DNA of 64,000 bases from Nymphaea colorata (taxonomy: Eukaryota > Streptophyta > Magnoliopsida > Nymphaeales > Nymphaeaceae): positions 13,106,629 through 13,170,628 of the forward strand of contig NC_045149.1 in NCBI RefSeq assembly GCF_008831285.2, read 5' to 3'. Position numbers and translations under genes: made by a program. Positions 23,009 through 31,453 of the stretch are shown here, piece by piece. The notes under the pieces were generated by a model. It saw only the letters and a program-made list of their open reading frames with translations. It was not told where the DNA came from and ran no database searches. The first letter of the stretch is position 1. Each line of letters opens with the position of its first letter.

Positions 23009-24105
23009 CTCCCCCTCAAGTTGGGCATACATATCAAACATGCCCAACTTGGATACATTCCTCTCAAATGAAGCTGAAGGAAGAGCTTTCGTCAGAACAT
23101 CAGCAGTTTGGTCTTCAGACTTCATGTAAGGTAAGATCAACTCTTTCGCATCAATTCTTTTCCGAATGAAATGACGACCAATTTCAACATGTTTTGTTCT
23201 GTCGTGAAGAACAGGATTGTTGGCTAAGTTGATTGCAGACTTGTTATCACAGTACATCTTCATAGGTCCTTCAATCTCTATTCCAATGTCAGTCAACAAT
23301 ATCTTCAACCATAATAACTCTGACACTCCCATAGCAACTGCCCTATATTCTGCCTCTGCACTGGATCTAGAGCAAACATCCTGTCTCTTGCTCCTCCATA
23401 CAACAAGGTTTCCTCCCAAGTAGACACAGTACCCTGTAGTGGATCGTCTGGTATCACCACAACCTGCCCAATCCGCATCAGAATAGCCTTCGATTTCCAC
23501 AGTCTTTTGTTTCACATACAGGAGTCCCTTGCCAGGATTTTTCTTCAGGTAGCATAGCACTCTGTCCACAGCCTTCAGATGTGCATCGGTTGGCGCATGC
23601 ATGAATTGGCTCAAAACATTCACCGCAAAGGTGATATCAGGTCTCGTGAGGGTAAGATAAATTAGCTTCCCAACCAAACGTTGATATCTTCCATTGTCTT
23701 CTTCACAGAGAGGCTCTCCATCTCTAAGACTCAACTTGTGCCCAGTGTCAAAAGGGGTAGGAGTAGGTCTACATCCCAATTTACCAGTTTCTTCCAGCAG
23801 ATCTAATGTATATTTCCTTTGGTTTAGTACAAGACCAGTACTAGACCTAGCAACCTCCATACCAAGAAAATACCTTAGCTTGCCAAGATCTTTGAGGTCG
23901 AATTCTGTAGCCAGTAACCCTTTTAGCTTGATAATCTCCTCCTCATCATCTCCAGTAACAATCATGTCATCTACGTAGACGAGCAGGAGAGTAACCCTGC
24001 TCTCCTTCTTCTTCACAAACAGAGTGTGATCTCCATTTCCTTGTTTGTATCCATGACGTATCATCACTCTTCTCAGTCGTTCAAACCACGTTCTGGGCGA
24101 TTGCT
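23003..24105 (-). pseudogene. copia-2 RT C-terminal part and RNase H
   Basis: The reading frame is open for about 367 codons but lacks the RT N-terminus. It shows SPRTWFERLRRVMIRHGYKQ, the RT catalytic motif LLLVYVDDMIVTG, EFDLKDLGKLRYFLG, then RNase H blocks YSDADWAGCGDTRRSTTGY, SSAEAEYRAVAMGVSELLWL and DRTKHVEIGRHFI. It ends in LEGEC a few bases into the LTR. The open frame can be extended rightward to a methionine at 24169, but those 22 residues are not copia and reflect the truncation junction. Confidence 0.9.
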
Positions 24106-24389
24106 TAAAAAGAAAAGCTAAACATCCATTTGAGTGAGCATTGACAATCAAGGCTAATAATAAGGCCACTAGATTGAATCAACTTTGGAACCAGCAGATT
24201 GAAGAAGACAAAGTCCAAATTTATAAAAACCTACCTCCTCGCAAGCTCGCTCGATAGTTTTACATTCTGAGTTATATTGAGATAATGTCGAACCAGAAAA
24301 GAAGAAGCATGGTGACAACAAAGAAGAGCCCATCAACAATAGCAACCCCCAGCAAACCAACCTATCAAAAACTCTAAAAATCCCCACAC

Positions 24390-24990
24390 CTGAGAACCGA
24401 ACCTCACGCTCTCCAACTCAAAATCAAAAGAAGAACTGCATAAAAAAGAGGGAAATGCAGGAATCGAGAAACGGGAAAGGGGAAGGAGACAGGAGTTGAA
24501 TCCAGAGCACAGCCAGAAAATGAAGAAATTAGAACCTGACGATGACGACTCGACCAGCGAAGTGGACCGCCTCTCCTTCCCGCACCGGCCTGCACAAAAG
24601 TCCTTCACTCTTCCAGCGTCACTCCTCCGCCTTCACAGATCTGCACAAAAAATTGGCTGCTTTTCACGGCAGACAAACAGCGACGAGATTGAGAGAGAGA
24701 GAGAGATGGTTACCTATGGTGGAGAGGCGGAGATGCACAGATCTGATGAGGATCTGATCTATGGCGGCGAGCAAGATGTGGTTGTTCCGACGAGAGAGAC
24801 GAGGAGGGTAGCAGGAGAGTGAGAGGGCGAGATAGACAACGAGGGGAGAAGGAGACGCAGAGGCTGAGAGAGACGACGCAGAGGGCGAGAGAGGCGACGG
24901 AGGCAGCTGCAGGCCTGGGGCAGGAGGGAGAGGGAGGCGAGAGGACGAAGATGAGGGGAGCCCGACGCGAAGAACCCTAACGGGCAACAA
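24390..24990 (-). other. GC-rich leader-like region of element B
   Basis: Read leftward, it is rich in CTCTCGCC/CTCCGCC motifs and contains a GGTAAC splice-donor-like site near 24705, resembling the 5' untranslated exon of a plant gene. No protein is recognised. Its position, upstream of the captured Tubby fragment in the same direction, suggests that it came with that gene. This is inference only. Confidence 0.35.
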
Positions 24991-25649
24991 AATAATTCTG
25001 GAAATATGTTTCCACCTCTCGCGGTGGAAACATTTTTCCGGAAACAAAATTCAGATTTCCACGTTAACGGTAAAAAAAATAATACCGTGTTTGTTAAATC
25101 GGATTTTTTTTAAAAATTTGAATTTTATTTCTTTCCCTACAGTATAATTCCGGCCCATCAAAAGGGCCCTTATGGTTTTCTGTCAATGACCAGCTTGGCT
25201 GTCCTGTAAGATTTTTGTCTCTTACAGATGGTTGTTCATGGATGGTTTTGCATTTGTGGATTGGGTTGTTCTTAATCGGTGCAGCAACTGTTGCAGGAAA
25301 GACTGGCAGTAGCTGTGCAAACAACGGATGAAGTGTCTGGGGAGAAGAAAGCTGTTAAGCAAAGAAGGGTGGTGTTGCGTGAATGGGTGTAGTAACCTCA
25401 TTAGGCCATTATGTGTTATATAGCAACCTGCTTGAGGGTGTCAGTGGAATAAGTGAAATTGAATCATTTGAGTGTGCAGATTTCCCAACGGTAAAATTCC
25501 TTTTCACCAGTCTAGTCTGAAAACTCTTGTCTATATCTAAACGTCTTATGTTTGTGCTAACTCTAGCAAGTTCTGCGGTGAAGCTGGTTTTATCTTATCT
25601 ACCAGTTGGCATGTTATGCAGCGTATTGCAGGGGGAATTAAATCATTTT

Positions 25650-25935
25650 TGTAGAAACACGAACCACAGAGAGAGAGAGTGGAGAACAAACACACAATCT
25701 ACGTGGAAAACCTCAGAAAGAGGTGAAAAACCACGGGGAGGCTCTGACCTAGGGGCTCACCGCAACCCTAAGAGAGAGAAAATTATATTTCACTTAATTC
25801 AACACTAAACACAAGTGACAATATAAAGAGGGAGAGAGGAGAAGCCGCCTAGGGTACCGAGCCCGCCTCGGTACCCGCGCCCCATAGAACCGGGTCCAGA
25901 TATGGACCCGGTTCCCATAACAACATATTCTAACA
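25650..25935 (-). repeat. 3' LTR of copia-3
   Basis: The minus strand begins TGTTAGAATATG and ends TTCGTGTTTCTACA. It is preceded by the purine tract CTTGAGGGGGAG (25936-25947 on the plus strand). It matches 29733-30018 except at two sites (CCTAAGAG/CCTAGGAG and GCCCGCC/GCCCACC). Confidence 0.95.
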
Positions 25936-26478
25936 CTCCCCCTCAAGCTTGGCATACATGTCAAACATGCCAAGCTTGCTAACATTCTTTTCAAATGAAG
26001 AAGTACAAAGCCCTTTAGTTAGGACGTCTGCAACTTGATCTTCAGACTTCATATATGGCAGAATCAGCTCCTTTGAGTCAATGCGTTCCCGGATAAAATG
26101 ACGGTCAATCTCCACATGTTTGGTCCTGTCATGTAGAACTGGATTATTGGCAAGATTAATCGCAGACTTGTTGTCACAGTACATCTTCATTTTATCTCCC
26201 AGTTCCACACCAATATCAGTCAAAAGAATCTTCAGCCACAGCATCTCTGTAACCCCCATTGCAACAGCCCTGTACTCAGCCTCAGCACTAGACCTCGAAC
26301 ATACTTCTTGCCTCTTACTTCTCCAAACAACTAGGTTACCTCCAAGAAAGATACAATACCCTGTAGTAGACCTCCTTGTGTCAGTGCAACCTGCCCAAAC
26401 CTGCCCAATCTGCATCTGAGTAGCCCTCAATAGTAAGTTTGTCTTGTCGAGTATACAGCAGCCCTTTTCCTGGGTCAT
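25930..26478 (-). pseudogene. copia-3 RNase H segment
   Basis: It encodes the C-terminal RNase H: GCTDTRRSTTGYCIFLGG, SSAEAEYRAVAMGVTEMLWL, a YCDNKSAINLANNP block and DRTKHVEIDRHFI, ending LEGEC just inside the LTR. The first roughly 25 codons of the open frame are out of frame relative to RT. The true domain continues from the upstream segment across the 10-base duplication at 26389-26408. Confidence 0.9.
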
Positions 26479-28741
26479 TCTTTAGATACCCCAACACTCG
26501 TTCTGCACTCTTCCAATGACAATCCGTGGGAGCATGCATAAATTGACTTAGCACATTTACCGCATACGTGATATCAGGACGAGTTAGAGTAAGATAGATA
26601 AGCTTACCGACTAGCCTCTGATATCGCCCTTTTCCTTCCTCATCCAGAGTGGTGCCCGTCTTGATACTTATCTTAGTTCCCGACTCCATAGGAGTAAGAT
26701 AGGGCCTACAACCAAGTTTACCTGTCTCCTTTAGTAAGTCAAGAGTGTACTTCCTTTGATTCATAACCAGCCCTGTCTCTGATCGAGCAATTTCTATCCC
26801 CAAAAAATATCTCAGCTTACCCAGATCCTTGAGGTCGAATTCTTTAGCTAATCTCTCTTTCATCTTTCTGTTTTCTTCTTCATCACTGCCCGTGACAATC
26901 ATATCATCAACGTAGACAAGGAGAAGACTCACCAGACCATCTCTCTGCTTTATGAATAGGGTATGATCTCCATTTCCTTGCTTGTACCCAGTAGACTTCA
27001 TAACGATCCTTAGTCTCTCAAACCAAGCTCTAGGCGACTGCTTCAAGCCATACAAAGCTTTCTTGAGGTGACAACATTTTCCCTCTTGAACATACCCGGG
27101 AGGCATGCTCATATAGACTTCTTCCTCCAGATGGCCGTTCAAGAACGCATTTTTAACATCAAGCTGGTCCATGCGCCACTTCTTGTGCACAGCAAGAGCA
27201 AGAATAACCCTCACAGTCTTCAACTTTGCAACAGGGGCAAAGGTCTCAAGATAGTCGATCCCATACTTCTGGCTGAACCCCTTTGCAACCAGACGAGCTT
27301 TATATCGATCTACAGTGCCATCAGGTTTGTACTTCACGTTGTAAACCCACTTAGAGCCAACTAAGTGTGTCCCTTTAGGGATATCAACAACTTCCCATGT
27401 TTTGTTCTTAGCTAACGCACCCATCTCCTCCGTCATAGCATGTAACCACTTGGGATCATCCTTAGCATCATCCACCGACCTGGGAATAACAACTTTGGAT
27501 AAGGTTGTGATAAAACATTTGTAATTTGTACTGAGCTTAGCATAAGAAACAAATCTCTGAATAGGGTGAGAAGTACATGACCTGGTGCCTTTGCGCAAAG
27601 CAATAGGGAGCTCTTCATTCGATGGACTTGGGTCATCCGGGGAGATCACAAGATTGGGATTGGTTCTATCCTCATCACCAACATCTTCCACAGTAGCTTT
27701 CTCCTTTCTGACATAAACCTTGCCAAACAAGTGATCCCGGGCAACAGTGGGCTGAGCATCCACCGTGACCCCTTCCATATGACTGCCCTTCTCATTACTG
27801 ACCGTGACCGTGTCAATCACACTGGGACTAACCTTGTAATCCAAAAACTCCATAAACTGAATCAGCTGATTAGAGGAATACTCTTCCCCTTTGTTCCCAA
27901 GACACTCCCCCTGAAGAGTATTCACCGGAAAATACGACTCATGTTCATGAAATGTGACATCCCTCGAAACATATACTTTGGAAGTAGTGGGATCCACACA
28001 TTTATACCCCTTCTGAGTGGAAGAGTACCCCAAGAAAACTCCTTTAATAGACCGGGGATCAAGTTTTTTGAGAGTAGGGCTATGATTATGCACAAAACAA
28101 CTGCACCCAAAGACACGGGGAGTAAGAGGCCACGGATTCTGAGTAGGCCACAGGGTAGAATAAGGAGACTGACCATCCAGCACTCTAGTAGGCATACGGT
28201 TAATGAGATGTGCACTAGTGAGAAGTGCATCACCCCAATACCGCTTCGGGACATGACGTTGGAACATAATGGCCCGGGTAACATTCAATAGATGACGATT
28301 TTTACGTTCAGCTATACCATTCTGAGGAGGGGTATAACTACAAGAGGTTTCATGAACAATACCCTTTCCTTTCAAGAATTCATCAAGGGATTGGGAGACA
28401 TATTCTCTTGCATTATCCGTACGGAAAGCTTGAACAGTAGTATGGAATTGAGTCTCAACAAAGGCAACAAAGTTTTTCACAACTGCTGGAACCTCACTAC
28501 GTTCTCGCAACAAGTACACGAACGTACATCTAGAGTAATCATCAATAAGCGTCAAAAAATAGTGACAACCACCACACGTGGGTACTCCAGAAGGACCCCA
28601 AACATCGGAATGAACTAAGGCAAACGGATGAGTGGATTTATTCAAAGAAATAGGGTATGAAGCCCTGACATGTTTAGCCAATTGACACACTTCACAAGCG
28701 AAGGAGTCAATGGAGACAGAAGCAAACAAATGAGGAAACAA
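26381..28741 (-). pseudogene. copia-3 integrase and reverse transcriptase segment
   Basis: This 786-residue open segment starts in the integrase zinc region (CEVCQLAKHVRASYPISL). It continues through VHSDVWGPSGVP, FRTDNAREYVSQ and PPQNGIAERKNRH, which supply the D, D and E of the integrase core. RT follows with YKARLVAKGFSQKYGIDYLE, LDVKNAFLNG and the catalytic LLLVYVDDMIVTG. It runs into YSDADWAG of RNase H and then shifts frame at the 10-base duplication, ending LGRLH. Upstream of its first methionine, coding similarity (HERLGHLPFQLIKKL) continues past an in-frame TGA at 28784-28786. Confidence 0.92.
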
Positions 28742-28805
28742 CTTCTTTATTAACTGGAAGGGGAGATGTCCAAGACGCTCGTGTCATCGCAGAACAGTAG
28801 ATCTA

Positions 28806-29294
28806 TCATTCACACCAGACAAGTGACCACTCGTGGCAGAAATCAACGCTGAAGCAACTTGTACCGGCAGCAACAGACAAATCACCCTGTGTCAGAGAGT
28901 AAATACTGCGTTTAATCTGATAGGTACGCAGATGTCTCTTCTTGCGACCATACATCTTTGCAAGCACAGTCCACATATCAAAAGAGGTCGGCTTCCGCAG
29001 AATGAGGGGCTGGATATCGGATGACACGGAGCTGATAATCCACACCTTCACTTGGCTGTCCTCCAACGCCCACGTTGCCCATTGAGGATCAGATTTGATG
29101 GGCGCAGGTTTGTCGCCAGTGATGTAAGAGAGACGCCCACGGCTAGTAATCCCAATCTCGAGAGCGGCAGACCAAGATAGGTAATTGTCCTTGGTCAGAC
29201 GGATGGAGGTGACCTGGAGCGGCACGTTCTCAGTCTTGGAGGCGCTGCCCGTGTCAAGAACGGCATCTTTTTGAGTCCCCATCGCTTCTGCCAT
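28806..29294 (-). pseudogene. copia-3 Gag N-terminal segment
   Basis: The likely start is the ATG at 29294 (MAEAMGTQKDAVLDTG); an open frame extends further upstream to 29447 but is GC-rich leader. Gag features are IRLTKDNYLSWSAALEIGI and ATWALEDSQVKVWIISSVS. Past SLTQGDLSVAAG the frame leaves Gag and enters pre-integrase sequence in the wrong frame, marking the internal deletion. Confidence 0.85.
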
Positions 29295-29492
29295 CACAAA
29301 CAAGCACACAGCAACAAGAGGCACAGCAGCGGGAATGAGGCAACGGCGACGGGAAGGAGGCAGCGGCGACGGCGGCGGGAATGAGGCAGCGGCAACGGAA
29401 AGCAGGCGACAGCGCAACACAGAGGCCACCCACGGTGGCAGAAACAAAGAACGGGCCGAACGGAGGACCGCGGAGGCGCAACAGAGGACAGC

Positions 29493-29649
29493 GGAACAGA
29501 GGACGGCGGCGGCGGAACAAAAGGACGGCGGCAGCAGAGCAGGGCGACGTCACAAGTGCAGCAGCGGCGCCGGAACAGAGGACGGTGGCGGCGGAACAAA
29601 GGACAGCGGCGGCAGAGCAGGGCGACGTCAAACGGGCAGTAGCGGCGCC
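29493..29649. repeat. Two tandem copies of a 79-base GC-rich unit in the copia-3 leader
   Basis: The unit beginning GGAACAGAGGACGGCGGCGG at 29493 recurs at 29572, both including GAGCAGGGCGACGTCA and ending GCGGCGCC. It lies between the primer site and gag. Confidence 0.85.
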
Positions 29650-29720
29650 GGAACTTCAACAGCGTCGGGCGACGAAAAAACTTGACGATCCTTGAAAAAT
29701 ACGCTTCTCCAACTCCGCTG

Positions 29721-29732
29721 GCTCTGATACCA
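29721..29732 (-). other. Primer-binding site of copia-3
   Basis: The minus strand reads TGGTATCAGAGC, complementary to initiator-Met tRNA, directly next to the 5' LTR. Confidence 0.96.
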
Positions 29733-30018
29733 TGTAGAAACACGAACCACAGAGAGAGAGAGTGGAGAACAAACACACAATCTACGTGGAAAACCTCAGA
29801 AAGAGGTGAAAAACCACGGGGAGGCTCTGACCTAGGGGCTCACCGCAACCCTAGGAGAGAGAAAATTATATTTCACTTAATTCAACACTAAACACAAGTG
29901 ACAATATAAAGAGGGAGAGAGGAGAAGCCGCCTAGGGTACCGAGCCCACCTCGGTACCCGCGCCCCATAGAACCGGGTCCAGATATGGACCCGGTTCCCA
30001 TAACAACATATTCTAACA
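29733..30018 (-). repeat. 5' LTR of copia-3
   Basis: Same 286-base length as the 3' LTR with two differences, and followed by the ATTTT target duplication. Confidence 0.95.
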
Positions 30019-30199
30019 ATTTTCAACTGATGGATGGGTTGCACCAAAACTTTCAAAGTGGATGGACAAATTTATGTTTTACATGCTCATATCTGGCAAG
30101 AAGGCACTGATTGATGGAAAGGTGATAGAAGAGGTCATGAAAAAACTTGATGCTGCAAAATGTGGTGTTCTGATAGGCGCAGGAATTGGTGGAATGAAG

Positions 30200-31394
30200 C
30201 TAAATAGTTGATTCTTATGTTTTCTGATATTTCGACTGTGTGCTTTGGAACCTCATCTTGGGAAATTCTGAGATGGATACAAGTATAGAACCTTTGTGTA
30301 GATGGCATGAGGTGTCATCATTAGTAAAATGTTACCTACAGGCTACAGCCTTAGTTTGTGACTTTGTGTTGACATCAGCAAGTGCTCCATGACTTAGACT
30401 TGAATATTGTATTAAAAAGGAAGTGAATATGTGAAGTATGCATATGCTCAAGGTCCAAAAACAGTTGTTTGTGTCTCTATTACTGCACAAAAGGTAGCAG
30501 CTAACTGAAAATGGCGATCTTAAGTAAAACCATCACTAAACAGAGAATAATCCCTCGTACAAATAAAAAGAATACCACATATCCAGTACATATAACGGTT
30601 GCATTAATACTGTCTGTATGTACTACCAGAAATCTTCTACGAACAGAAGCGTCCACCTCATAATTGACGCTGATGTTGGCAACAATTCCGATTGATACCC
30701 AAAAAAAAGCCGTATGTTCTACACTCGAGCAAAAGACCATAGAATCTGCGGCTCATGAGCTTCCCTTCCTTTAAATCATGCGAAAGGAGAAAAAATAAAA
30801 AACAACCAACCAAGAGATCATCCAAGCGAAACTTAAGGAGTCCAATTCCCCTAATTCTGTGCCTTCGCGGCCATACCTTCGGAAGCCGAGGATATTAGAT
30901 CGTCGTTCCGTGACCCATCGGCGAGCCTGCGGCGACGAGTGCTTGATTCCCATTCTCTCGTGGTTGGTCCACCGTTTCCTAAACTTCACGGTGGAGGGTC
31001 GCCGGAGCAGGAGAGGACGGTCCGAGATCTTCGCCCTTTGGGCCTTCGATGTGCAGCCATATTCAAGGGGAAGCGCGAATTGCAGAGGGAGAACGCGCAA
31101 GGAGGCATCTTCTGGCGGGAAAAGAGTCTAAAGAGGGAGAGAGGGAACAAGAGTGAACGAGGGAGCGGGTAGCAAAGATATAGAGGAAAAGAGCGACAGC
31201 AGACGGAAACCGTGGTGCAGAAAATAACGCGATATTGTTCACGTTAATGCAAAACTAAAGGTTTTAAATTATGTTCAGGTTATTTCTCGCCGCTATTTTC
31301 CTAGGGTCAGGGAATTTACAAAAAGTACATCCACTCGAGCCAGCCTACATTTGCCACTGTCTATTTTGGGGAGGAGGTCCCCAGCGCCCCTTCC
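30200..31394. other. Intergenic stretch upstream of RPL4
   Basis: 30200-30770 shows no recognised coding sequence; it may be the rotted intron of the KAS-like pseudogene. 30780-31180 is GC-rich and leader-like on the minus strand (separate entry for its small ORF). 31190-31394 is the presumed RPL4 promoter, without a clear TATA box. Confidence 0.5.
30986..31108 (-). CDS. Possible first exon or small ORF divergent from RPL4
   Basis: A 40-codon frame starts MPPCAFSLCNSRFPLNMAAH and continues with RRPKGRRSRTVLSCSG. It is rich in Arg/Ser with few acidic residues, like a plastid transit peptide. A GTGAAG near its end could be a splice donor. The GC-rich surroundings and head-to-head placement about 350 bases from RPL4 fit a bidirectional promoter. 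I recognise no family, and no downstream exon was found. Confidence 0.2.
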   Translation of the reverse strand: MPPCAFSLCNSRFPLNMAAHRRPKGRRSRTVLSCSGDPPP

Positions 31395-31403
31395 TAGGGT
31401 TTT
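31395..31403 (+). promoter_or_regulatory. Telo-box in the RPL4 promoter/leader
   Basis: TAGGGTTTT (AAAACCCTA on the other strand) lies about 50 bases before the RPL4 start codon. Telo-boxes are a known hallmark of plant ribosomal protein and translation-factor promoters, usually close to the transcription start. Confidence 0.65.
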
Positions 31404-31453
31404 GCTCTCGTTTTTCCCGGGGAGAGGGAGAGGGTGAGTGAGAGAGGAAAGCA

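Larger units (their letters stand above)
22760..24105 (-). mobile_element. 5'-truncated Ty1/copia element (copia-2) inside element B
   Basis: It consists of one LTR (22760-23008), the purine tract CTTGAGGGGGAG, and the RT/RNase H end of pol. Similarity begins abruptly at KQSPRTWFERL near 24105. Upstream pol, gag and the 5' LTR are absent. Its proteins and LTR ends are close to those of copia-3 (25650-30018), so both belong to one family; this copy is the older or more diverged one. Confidence 0.88.
21888..25169. mobile_element. PIF/Harbinger-like non-autonomous element B, carrying a Tubby-like fragment and a truncated copia
   Basis: The left end is GGGGCCGTTTGATGGCCTG; the right end on the minus strand reads GGGCCCTTTTGATGGGCCGG. 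TTA flanks both sides (21885-21887, 25170-25172). The left subterminal 250 bases match element A. The interior contains a Tubby-like exon fragment (minus strand), then a truncated copia (22760-24105), then a GC-rich region at the right end that looks like a 5' leader read leftward. There is no transposase. The copia could have inserted before or after capture; the break at 24105 has no visible target duplication to decide this. Confidence 0.72.
25650..30018 (-). mobile_element. Recently inserted Ty1/copia element (copia-3), internally deleted
   Basis: The two 286-base LTRs (25650-25935, 29733-30018) differ at only two positions by my reading. The target duplication ATTTT is perfect (25645-25649 and 30019-30023). 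A perfect Met-tRNA primer site lies at 29721-29732. The element is short (4369 bases): a deletion joins mid-Gag to the pre-integrase region near 28840-28870, removing the zinc knuckle and protease. A TGA at 28784-28786 and a 10-base tandem duplication at 26389-26408 (ACCTGCCCAA twice) break the frame further. It would need helper proteins to move. It sits in an exon of the KAS-like pseudogene. Confidence 0.95.
25297..30199 (+). pseudogene. Beta-ketoacyl-ACP synthase (KAS I-like) gene fragment, interrupted by copia-3
   Basis: KAS enzymes extend fatty acids in plastids. Exon a (25297-25490; AG before, GTAAAA after) encodes LAVAVQTTDEVSGEKKAVKQ and RRVV, then, after a frameshift near 25372, MGVVTSLGH and NLLEGVSGISEIESFECADF. 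Exon b starts at 25622 after TGCAG with RIAGGIKSFS. It is broken at 25649 by copia-3 and resumes at 30024 with TDGWVAPKLSKWMDKFM, then GKKALIDGK and CGVLIGAGIGGMK up to 30199, where the expected GT donor reads CT and a stop follows. The retained intron argues against a processed copy. The catalytic Cys/His/His part is missing. It is non-functional because of frameshift, lost splice site, truncation and insertion. Confidence 0.82.

Noticed and set aside
29335-29695. Plus-strand frames of 104-116 codons in GC-rich sequence
   Set aside because: They lie on the wrong strand of the copia-3 leader and consist of Arg/Gly/Ala repeats from the 79-base tandem units.
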